Shown in pieces: positions 9,027-15,803 of a stretch of 64,000 nucleotides of DNA; position 1 is the stretch's first letter, and each line of letters starts with the position of its first letter. A model generated the notes under the pieces. It was not told the origin of the DNA. It worked only from the letters and a program-made list of their open reading frames with translations, and made no database searches. The stretch is from an uncultured Acetatifactor sp. (GTDB lineage: Bacteria > Bacillota > Clostridia > Lachnospirales > Lachnospiraceae): assembly GCA_910578215.1 (NCBI GenBank), contig CAJTPH010000017.1, positions 1 to 64,000 on the forward strand. The letters run 5' to 3'. The translations under genes and the position numbers were made by a program.

Positions 9027-9770
9027 ATGGTCAGCAGGGAACAGAGGAAAAAGCAGAGGGAGGAGTTCATTGAAGAAAAGGGTATTATTTATCTGGACAA
9101 TGTGACAAAGGTCTATTCTACCGGCTCGCCTGCTTTGAACGGCATTACCCTGAAAATTGGTAAAGGAGAATTTGTATTTATTGTAGGAGACAGCGGTTCC
9201 GGCAAATCCACGCTGATAAAGCTTTTGCTGCGGGAGCTGACGGCTACCGACGGAAATGTTTACGTTATGGGGAGCGACCTGGCGAAGCTCAAGCACAGGC
9301 AGGTGCCGAAATTCCGCAGGAATATCGGCGTGGTATTTCAGGATTTCCGGCTGCTGAATGACAGAAATGTCTATGAGAATGTAGCTTTTGCGCAGCGTAT
9401 CATAGAGACGCCCCCCCAGGATATCCGGAGAAACGTGCCTACGATACTTGCCACGGTAGGGCTTGCCGGAAAATACAAGGCAAAGACAAAGCAGCTTTCC
9501 GGCGGCGAGCAGCAGAGGGTTGCGCTGGCAAGGGCGCTGGTGAACCATCCGTCCATATTGCTGGCGGACGAGCCCACCGGAAATCTTGACCCCAAGAATT
9601 CGTGGGAAATTATGCTGCTTCTTGAAGAAATCAACGCCAGCGGCACTACGGTGTTGGTGGTCACACACAACAGGGAGATTGTCAACGCCATGCATAAGCG
9701 CGTGGTCGCCATGAAAAGGGGCGTGATCATCAGCGATCAAGAGGGAGGTGAATATATCGATGAAGATTAG
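9027..9770 (+). CDS. ftsE: Cell-division ABC transporter ATP-binding protein FtsE
   Basis: This 247-residue ATPase has Walker A GDSGSGKST (about residue 53), signature LSGGEQQR, Walker B ILLADEPTGNLD and switch-region VVTHNREIV. FtsE pairs with FtsX at the division site, where ATP hydrolysis activates extracellular wall hydrolases rather than moving a solute. About 19 charged N-terminal residues precede the usual FtsE start. The ATG has TGGAGG 6 bases upstream. The gene overlaps ftsX by 11 bp, implying coupled translation. The preceding 148-bp gap holds a short imperfect hairpin (8926-8947) and a repeated CGGAACTATA, but no convincing promoter. Confidence 0.95.
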   Translation: MVSREQRKKQREEFIEEKGIIYLDNVTKVYSTGSPALNGITLKIGKGEFVFIVGDSGSGKSTLIKLLLRELTATDGNVYVMGSDLAKLKHRQVPKFRRNIGVVFQDFRLLNDRNVYENVAFAQRIIETPPQDIRRNVPTILATVGLAGKYKAKTKQLSGGEQQRVALARALVNHPSILLADEPTGNLDPKNSWEIMLLLEEINASGTTVLVVTHNREIVNAMHKRVVAMKRGVIISDQEGGEYIDED

Positions 9771-10707
9771 TACCTTTCTCTATACCATCAGACAGGGCTT
9801 TGTCAATATTTTCAGGAATAAATGGTATTCCCTTGCATCCGTTGCCACTATTTCCGCGTGTCTGTTTCTGTTCGGCATATTTTACTGTGTCGTGACAAAT
9901 TTTCAGAGCATTGTGAACAAGGCCCAGGAGGGCGTTTCGGTCAGTGTTTTTTTCCACCACGAGAAGGACGGCTGCCCGGAGGGGCATTTGCCCGGGGAGA
10001 TTGCCAATGACCAGAGGCTGGAGGAAATCGGACAGCTGATAAACAACCGCGCCGAGGTTTCGGAGGTCAGCTTTATCTCCGACGACGAGGCGTGGATGAA
10101 GTTTGCGAGCGATCTGTACAAGGAGAATTTCGACAGGTATTCCATAGGCTTTCCGGATAATCCGCTGGAGGGCGAGAACAGCTATGAAATATTTATCAGC
10201 GACGTATCTCTGCAGAGCGCACTGGTCACATGGCTGGAATCCATTCCTGAGGTGAGGCTTGTCAATTATTCCTCTCTGACTGCGGATACCCTCAGCGGCG
10301 TAAACCTGTTAATAGCATATGTGTCTCTGGGCATTATCGTGATTCTGCTGGCGGTCAGTGTTTTCCTGATCAGCAACACGGTTGCCATAGGCATTTCGGT
10401 CCGCTCCACGGAAATTAATATAATGAAATACGTTGGGGCAACGGACTTTTTTGTCAGGGCGCCCTTTGTGCTGGAGGGCATGCTGATAGGGCTGATGGGA
10501 GCGGCCATACCTCTCTTTCTGATTCACAGCCTGTACAGCCATGCTTTGGCATATATTGTGAGCAGATTTGAAATATTGAGCCGTTTTCTTGCGTTCCTGG
10601 AGGTGGATGAGATTTTTAAAGTCCTTATACCGGTGTCCCTTATTCTGGGGGTGGGCATTGGCTTTATGGGGAGCATAACCACTGTCAAAAAACATTTGCA
10701 TGTGTAA
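9760..10707 (+). CDS. ftsX: Cell-division protein FtsX
   Basis: This 315-residue protein has the FtsX layout. A cytoplasmic start is followed by a first membrane helix (ISACLFLFGIFYCVV). A large extracellular loop of about 140 residues comes next, then three helices near the C-terminus. The conserved NIMKYVGATDFFVRAPFVLE lies between helices 2 and 3. FtsX carries the signal from FtsE to a wall hydrolase or its activator through that loop. The ATG at 9760 has GGGAGGTG upstream and lies inside the end of ftsE. The next gene encodes a coiled-coil M23 protein, the expected partner. Confidence 0.95.
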   Translation: MKISTFLYTIRQGFVNIFRNKWYSLASVATISACLFLFGIFYCVVTNFQSIVNKAQEGVSVSVFFHHEKDGCPEGHLPGEIANDQRLEEIGQLINNRAEVSEVSFISDDEAWMKFASDLYKENFDRYSIGFPDNPLEGENSYEIFISDVSLQSALVTWLESIPEVRLVNYSSLTADTLSGVNLLIAYVSLGIIVILLAVSVFLISNTVAIGISVRSTEINIMKYVGATDFFVRAPFVLEGMLIGLMGAAIPLFLIHSLYSHALAYIVSRFEILSRFLAFLEVDEIFKVLIPVSLILGVGIGFMGSITTVKKHLHV

Positions 10708-10718
10708 AGTAGGTATAT

Positions 10719-11942
10719 ATGGTGAGAAAAGGAAGATGGATTACTTGTCTGGCGCTGGTTTTAGCCCTGCTTTTCAGCGATGCCGCCCTTGCGGCAGCAT
10801 CGGCAGCCACGTCCTCTATTACTTCTGAAAGTATTAAGGAAAAGGAAAAGCAGGTATCTGAGGCCAAGAAAGAAAAGAAGGATTTGCAGAACGGGCTGAC
10901 CGATCTGCAGAAGCTGAAAAAAAGTCTTGAGGCACAGAAGGCAGATCTTTCAAATTATGTGAAGGAGCTGGATGCTAATCTTGCGCGGATCGAACAGAAT
11001 ATCACGGAGCTGGAGGGTAAGATCGCCGGCAAGGAGGATGAGATCAGCCAGAAGGAGCTGGAGCTGGAGCGCGCTCTGGAGCAGGAAGAATTTCAGAAAG
11101 AATCCGTGGCTGCAAGCATAAGATTAATATATGAGTCGGGAAATCCCAGCATGGTAGATTTGATGCTGAAGGCGAAAAGCTTCGCCGATTTCCTGAATAA
11201 GGCTGATTATGTGGAGAGGGTCCTTTCCTACGGGTATCAAATGTGGGAAAACTATGAGAACATCCGGATGTACGTGGAGCTTTGCAAGGAGGAGCTGGAG
11301 CTTGAGAAGGATATACTCAACGAGACGAAGGCCAATGTGAAGCAGGAGCAGCAGACTCTGGAAGAACTGGTAGAGCAGAAAAGGCAGGACATTATCAGCT
11401 ATGAGGCGGATATCCGCAACAAGGATAAGGTCATCAAGGAATACGAGGCGGAGATAAAGGCGCAGGAGGAGGAAATCAAGCTTCTGGAGGCGGCGATTGC
11501 CGAGGAGAAAAAGAAGCTTTTGGAGAGCCAAAAGCTGACCTATGACGGGGGCATGTTTAAATTTCCCCTGGCTACCTACACCCGGATCTCGGATGAGTAC
11601 GGAATGAGACTGCACCCCATACTTAAGGTACAGCAGTTCCACAACGGCGTGGATTTTGCGTCTCCCAAGGGCACGGCAATCTATGCGGCATATGACGGCA
11701 AGGTTGCCGCCGCGGCATACAGCTCAAGCATGGGCAACTATGTAATGATAGACCACGGCGACGGATTGTTTACGATCTACATGCACGCTTCGGTGCTTTA
11801 TGTGAAAAAGAACCAGGTCGTGGTAAAGGGGGAGAAAATTGCCGCAGTGGGGTCTACGGGCCGTTCCACCGGCAACCACCTGCACTTCAGCGTGCGCCTG
11901 AACGGAGAGTATGTGTCGCCCTGGAATTATCTTAAGAAGTAA
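10719..11942 (+). CDS. EnvC/PcsB-like coiled-coil M23 murein hydrolase factor
   Basis: A signal peptide (VRKGRWITCLALVLALLF) leads this 407-residue secreted protein. A long coiled coil follows (about residues 40-275, rich in E, K, L and Q). The C-terminal M23 domain has HNGVDFASPKGT, VMIDHGDGLFTIYMH and GNHLHFSVRL. These hold the zinc-binding H..D and HLH residues, so it may be an active endopeptidase rather than a pure activator like EnvC. The coiled coil is the region expected to contact the FtsX loop, and the gene starts 11 bp after ftsX. Role: hydrolysis of septal peptidoglycan under FtsEX control (known for EnvC and PcsB; inferred here). Confidence 0.92.
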   Translation: MVRKGRWITCLALVLALLFSDAALAAASAATSSITSESIKEKEKQVSEAKKEKKDLQNGLTDLQKLKKSLEAQKADLSNYVKELDANLARIEQNITELEGKIAGKEDEISQKELELERALEQEEFQKESVAASIRLIYESGNPSMVDLMLKAKSFADFLNKADYVERVLSYGYQMWENYENIRMYVELCKEELELEKDILNETKANVKQEQQTLEELVEQKRQDIISYEADIRNKDKVIKEYEAEIKAQEEEIKLLEAAIAEEKKKLLESQKLTYDGGMFKFPLATYTRISDEYGMRLHPILKVQQFHNGVDFASPKGTAIYAAYDGKVAAAAYSSSMGNYVMIDHGDGLFTIYMHASVLYVKKNQVVVKGEKIAAVGSTGRSTGNHLHFSVRLNGEYVSPWNYLKK

Positions 11943-12079
11943 CGGAGGCATATGCCCCACAAGGAATTTCACAAGCCTGACTTGAATGTGCGTTAAGCGG
12001 GCAGGCGGGGGTTATTGTGAAAAAGAGCATTTCACAAGCCCGATCTAAGATGCTGCAGGACAGCGATAAGGAGATTAAC

Positions 12080-13387
12080 ATGGATGAAAGCAGAGCATAT
12101 TTTGATAATGCTTCCGGCAGAATGCCGCAGCAGCCGGAGAACTTAAGACATGAAAAGGGAAGCGGCAAGGGCCTTTTTATCGGGGGAGTAATCACGGGCC
12201 TGGCGTGTGCGCTTTTCCTGGTTGCAATCGTATATATCAGCTTTTATGTCCAGGGAGCGGTGGATTCCCGTTTCAATGCTTCCGGCAATATATCCACAAA
12301 GGAGGGCTCCGCCATCGATTCCTCCGTGGTGAAGAAGCTGCAGGCATTGGAGGACGTAATCGACAGATATTACTATCTGGGAGAGGTGACTGACGAGCAG
12401 CTCCAGGACGGTCTTTATAAAGGTCTTTTACAGGCGCTTGGGGACCCTTATTCCGAATATTATTCGGCCAGGGAGCTGGAAGTGCTGCTGCAGCAGACGG
12501 AAGGGATCTATTTCGGCATAGGCGCCTATATCGAGCTGGATAAGGCTACCGGTCTGCCCAAGATAAACGGTACCATTTCAGGCGCACCCGCCGAAAGGGT
12601 GGATCTGCGCTCCAACGATTTGATCTATGAGGTGGACGGAGTTTCTACCTACGGAATGACTTTGACGGAGGCAGTGTCACTGATCAAGGGACCGGAAAAT
12701 ACGGAGGTGGTGCTCACCATTATCAGGGAGGGTGCATCTGATTATATAGATGTGGCAGTATCCCGCGGGAGGGTGGAGTCTCCCACCGTGGAGTTGGAAA
12801 TGCTGGAGGACGGCATGGCATATATCCAGGTTATGGAGTTTGACGAGGTATCCATAGGCCAGTTCCGCGATGCGCTGACCCAGGCGAAGGCTTCCGGCAT
12901 GAAGGGGATGATTCTGGACCTGCGTGCAAATCCCGGCGGCAGTGTGAATGCGGTGGTGGAGATGTGCCGGATGATACTGCCCAAGGGAATGATCGTATAT
13001 ACGGAGGACAAAAACGGCAAGCGGGAGGAATATACCTGTAACGGCGCCAACAAGCTGAATGTGCCCCTTGTGGTGTTAGTCGATATGAATTCGGCCAGCG
13101 CATCCGAGATTATGGCAGGGGCAATCAAGGATCACGGTATCGGCACATTGGTGGGAACCACCACCTTCGGCAAGGGCATTGTCCAGCAGATCATAAGCTT
13201 TAGGGACAATTCGGCGGTGAAGGTAACGATCAGCGCATACTATACGCCTAACGGCAACAATATTCACAAAATAGGCATCGAGCCGGATGTGGTGTGTGAG
13301 TTTGACGGTGAAGCGTATTACGGCAGCGAGGATCATCCCGACAACCAGCTGGAGAAGGCAAAGGAAGTGCTCAGGGGAATGATGTAG
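12080..13387 (+). CDS. S41-family C-terminal processing protease (CtpA/CtpB-like)
   Basis: A 435-residue membrane-anchored protease with one N-terminal helix (GLFIGGVITGLACALFLVAI). A PDZ domain follows (GIGAYIELDKATGLPKI and PAERVDLRSNDLIYEVDG). The S41 catalytic domain has MNSASASEIMAGAIKDHG, with the nucleophilic Ser near residue 339, and TTFGKGIVQQ, with the general-base Lys near 363. It should cleave extracytoplasmic substrates from their C-termini. I choose ATG 12080, with AAGGAG 7 bases upstream, over a GTG at 12017. It follows the ftsEX-M23 block and converges on gtrA, so it may process a wall-hydrolysis component. CtpB of Bacillus acts in sporulation signalling. Confidence 0.92.
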   Translation: MDESRAYFDNASGRMPQQPENLRHEKGSGKGLFIGGVITGLACALFLVAIVYISFYVQGAVDSRFNASGNISTKEGSAIDSSVVKKLQALEDVIDRYYYLGEVTDEQLQDGLYKGLLQALGDPYSEYYSARELEVLLQQTEGIYFGIGAYIELDKATGLPKINGTISGAPAERVDLRSNDLIYEVDGVSTYGMTLTEAVSLIKGPENTEVVLTIIREGASDYIDVAVSRGRVESPTVELEMLEDGMAYIQVMEFDEVSIGQFRDALTQAKASGMKGMILDLRANPGGSVNAVVEMCRMILPKGMIVYTEDKNGKREEYTCNGANKLNVPLVVLVDMNSASASEIMAGAIKDHGIGTLVGTTTFGKGIVQQIISFRDNSAVKVTISAYYTPNGNNIHKIGIEPDVVCEFDGEAYYGSEDHPDNQLEKAKEVLRGMM

Positions 13388-13401
13388 ACGATAAATAGAG
13401 A

Positions 13402-13443
13402 GGGCATACCGGCGGATAATTTATTTTTTCTGCCGGTATGCCC
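13402..13443. terminator. Bidirectional hairpin between the S41 protease and gtrA genes
   Basis: A perfect 12-bp inverted repeat (13402-13413 with 13432-13443) encloses an 18-base T-rich loop. It lies between convergent genes, and its right arm is also the last codons of gtrA. There is no clean T-run after either arm, so bidirectional termination is inferred from the stem and position. Confidence 0.65.
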
Positions 13444-13969
13444 AATATTTATTGATTATATAATTCATGGGCACCGTGAGCAGGAGATTTAAGCCTGCCG
13501 CCGCCAGATTTCCGCAGAACTGCCCGTCCAGACGTTCCATCCCCCTTTCCGCAAACCACTCTGCCAGGGGAGCAAAAAAACGCCCTATTTTCAGGAGGTC
13601 TATCCAAAATACCAAAAGGGCGGCATTTGCAAGATATCCCCAGAAGTAGGCCACATAGGTTTTGCAGAATACCTTCCACCAGACCCTCTTTTCATCTTCC
13701 GCGTTTTCCTTAAATACATATTTGTGGTTCCAATAATAGGCGTTGATGACGCTGAGGGAAAAGCCTATAAAGCTGGCGGGGATATAATGCATTTTGAAAA
13801 ACACGAGAACGGCATAGATTCCCTCGCTTATGAGAGTATTTGACACTCCCACCAGGGCAAATTTAATAAACTGCAGCAGGCCTTCCGCGCGTTTTGCATG
13901 GCGCGCCGCATTGTGTTCCGGCTCGCGTCTTTTAATGTCTTTTGCATCGTCGTTCATATTTTTCTTCAT
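13421..13969 (-). CDS. GtrA-family membrane protein
   Basis: This 182-residue protein has four predicted helices and the GtrA signature FIKFALVGVSNTLISEGIYA near the start, with AYYWNHKYVFKE between helices 2 and 3. GtrA proteins are thought to flip undecaprenyl-phosphate-linked sugars across the membrane for polymer or protein glycosylation. The N-terminus is charged. Its ATG overlaps the stop codon of the ketoisomerase gene by 4 bp, so the two are translationally coupled. The matching GtrB-type glycosyltransferase may be the one at 45.7 kb, though that is far away. Confidence 0.88.
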   Translation of the reverse strand: MKKNMNDDAKDIKRREPEHNAARHAKRAEGLLQFIKFALVGVSNTLISEGIYAVLVFFKMHYIPASFIGFSLSVINAYYWNHKYVFKENAEDEKRVWWKVFCKTYVAYFWGYLANAALLVFWIDLLKIGRFFAPLAEWFAERGMERLDGQFCGNLAAAGLNLLLTVPMNYIINKYWAYRQKK

Positions 13970-14397
13970 GGCTGTCTGTCCTGTATTATCCCCATATCAC
14001 GCAGATATTCCTTGTAATCCCGGATATATTCCCGGCTGTCGTAATGCCGGCTGCACAAAACCAGCAAAATGGAATCCGGTGAGAAATCATACATATCCTT
14101 CCAGAGCATGGGGGAAAGGTACAGGCCCATGCCGGGCCGGTCCAGTTCGATTACCGTCGTTTCCGTGCCGTTGTCTATGCGGACCTTGCTGCGTCCGCCT
14201 ACATTCACCAGCAGAAATTCCGTCTCCCGGTTGGCGTGCTGCCCACGGACCACGGTATCGTCGGAGCCGTAAATGTAAAAGACCCGCTTGATGTCAAATG
14301 GAATGTCCATGCCTTCGCCTTCGATGACAATAAGATTTCCCCTCTCGTCCCCCAATTCCCTGAAATATAATAATTTATACTGATCCTCCAAATGCAT
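13966..14397 (-). CDS. fdtA: WxcM-like/FdtA sugar 3,4-ketoisomerase
   Basis: A 143-residue single-cupin protein with ERGNLIVIEGEGMDIPFDIK, RVFYIYGSDDTVVRGQHAN and LYLSPMLWKDMYDFSPDSIL. This is the pattern of dTDP-4-keto-6-deoxyglucose 3,4-ketoisomerases (FdtA, QdtA). The RGQHA stretch carries the catalytic His. It should move the keto group from C4 to C3 ahead of transamination. The aminotransferase lies 52 bp upstream in the same operon. The FdtA and QdtA products differ in stereochemistry at C4, which I cannot decide from the sequence; the symbol follows the likely pair. Confidence 0.85.
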   Translation of the reverse strand: MHLEDQYKLLYFRELGDERGNLIVIEGEGMDIPFDIKRVFYIYGSDDTVVRGQHANRETEFLLVNVGGRSKVRIDNGTETTVIELDRPGMGLYLSPMLWKDMYDFSPDSILLVLCSRHYDSREYIRDYKEYLRDMGIIQDRQP

Positions 14398-14449
14398 GCT
14401 TATACCTTTCTGTGTGCTTTGGCACGATTGCTTTGTCCGGCGTTTGCCA

Positions 14450-15544
14450 TTATTGAAACCGATTCAGCGCTTCGATCACATATTCCTGCTCCTCCCGTGT
14501 CATGCCGTTGTACATGGGAAGGGACAGTACCGTATCCGCGTAGTGCTCCGTGACGGGAAAGCTTCCCCGGCGGTATCCGAGAGAGCGGTATGCCTCAGAC
14601 AGGTGAGGGGGAATCGGATAGTGAATGATCGTTCCGATCTCCTTTTCGTTCAGATAGTCTATAAGCTCCTGCCGTCTCTCACAGGAGACAACATATTGGT
14701 GCCATACGCTGTCAGCGTGCTCCCTCACTTTGGGAAGCATGAGGGAGGGATTGCGCAGCGAGCCGGCATAACGCTCTGCAAGCTCCCGCCGCTCCTGGGT
14801 AAGCTCCTTTATATGAGACAGGCGGACTCTCAAAAGCCCGGCCTGCAGCTCGTCCAGTCTGGAATTTGCTCCCACCACCTTATTGTAATATCTCTTTTCG
14901 CTTCCGTAATTGCGGTACATTTTCATGTCCGCCGCTATTTGGGCATCGTCCGTCACAATGGCGCCGCCGTCTCCGAAGCCGCCCAGGTTCTTGGAGGGAT
15001 AAAAGGAAAAACAGCCGATATCGCCAAAGGTCCCTGTCATTTTTCCGTCATAGCATGCGCCGTGAGACTGGGCACAGTCCTCCACCAGCCGGAGGTTATA
15101 CTTTTTGCACAGCCTTACGACAGACGCCATATCGGACGCCTGCCCATAGAGGTGCACCACAAGAATCGCCCTGGTGCGTTCCGTAATTTTTTCTTCAATT
15201 TTGCCTGGGTCCATGTTGAAATACTCGTCCGGCTCAACGAAGACAGGAACCGCTCCGTTGATTGTGATGCCCATGACGCTGGCAATGTATGTGTTCGCCT
15301 GAACGATGACCTCGTCGCCCGCGCCGATTCCCAGAACGCGGAAGGCAAGCCACAGGGCGTCCAGACCGCTGGCAAGACCCACGCAGTATCCCGCGCCGGT
15401 ATATGCCGCGAACTCCCGCTCAAAAGCTTCCGCTTCCCCGCCAAGTATATACCACCCGGAGCGGAGAACCTCCAGTGCCTTTGCCTCAAATTCCTCCTGA
15501 TACCGGACGAAACCTCTGTCTAATCTGTTCTGTGCTATTTTCAT
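14450..15544 (-). CDS. fdtB: DegT/DnrJ/EryC1-family sugar aminotransferase (FdtB-like)
   Basis: A 364-residue PLP-dependent enzyme of the sugar aminotransferase family. Visible motifs are ASGLDALWLAFRVLGIGAGD, VHLYGQASDM, LVEDCAQSHGACYDGKM, and FSFYPSKNLGGFGDGGAI with the PLP-binding Lys near residue 182. Next to the ketoisomerase it should make a dTDP-3-amino-3,6-dideoxyhexose, as in Fuc3N or Qui3N synthesis. No N-acetyltransferase (FdtC) or dTDP-glucose synthesis genes are in the window. A GGGAG site precedes the ATG by about 10 bases, and a good promoter lies at 15592-15621. Confidence 0.88.
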   Translation of the reverse strand: MKIAQNRLDRGFVRYQEEFEAKALEVLRSGWYILGGEAEAFEREFAAYTGAGYCVGLASGLDALWLAFRVLGIGAGDEVIVQANTYIASVMGITINGAVPVFVEPDEYFNMDPGKIEEKITERTRAILVVHLYGQASDMASVVRLCKKYNLRLVEDCAQSHGACYDGKMTGTFGDIGCFSFYPSKNLGGFGDGGAIVTDDAQIAADMKMYRNYGSEKRYYNKVVGANSRLDELQAGLLRVRLSHIKELTQERRELAERYAGSLRNPSLMLPKVREHADSVWHQYVVSCERRQELIDYLNEKEIGTIIHYPIPPHLSEAYRSLGYRRGSFPVTEHYADTVLSLPMYNGMTREEQEYVIEALNRFQ

Positions 15545-15591
15545 AAGCTGTATACTCCCTGGCTCAATCTGTCTGTTATGTTATAAATTTT

Positions 15592-15621
15592 ATTATATAT
15601 GCAAGCGGTCTTTCTTGTCCA
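15592..15621 (-). promoter_or_regulatory. Promoter of the fdtB-fdtA-gtrA operon
   Basis: On the minus strand, TGGACA (15616-15621) and TATAAT (15592-15597) are separated by 18 bp. Transcription would start near 15585 and read into fdtB. The MITE-like element ends only 6 bp upstream of the -35. Confidence 0.65.
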
Positions 15622-15627
15622 GCCCTG

Positions 15628-15786
15628 GTGTGCTGTATCATATAAATTTCGCCAAATGACTTACCTGAATTTCCGTCTGCAGCGTTGTTGTCGGTCAACG
15701 CTGCAGACGCATCGCCTCCCGCCTCCGCCTTGCAGACTGAAAATGCATTCTGCGTCATTTGGCTGAAAATGAATGATACAGTACAC
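15628..15786. repeat. MITE-like inverted-repeat element
   Basis: The two ends are inverted repeats of each other: 15628-15641 pairs with 15773-15786 (one mismatch in 14), and 15651-15660 pairs perfectly with 15754-15763. The total arm is about 33 bp with a less conserved middle. Inside is a perfect 13-bp hairpin (15675-15687 with 15696-15708). There is no coding capacity; a 60-codon frame on the minus strand is an artefact of the repeat. It sits between the stop of the LTA-synthase-like gene and the fdtB promoter. It could be a non-autonomous transposon remnant or a large terminator; I see no clear target duplication. Confidence 0.6.
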
Positions 15787-15803
15787 TAAAACGTCCTGCC
15801 TGC

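Noticed and set aside
15576..15758. A 60-codon frame in the inverted-repeat element
   Set aside because: It is formed by the repeat arms and the hairpin, and has no ribosome site.
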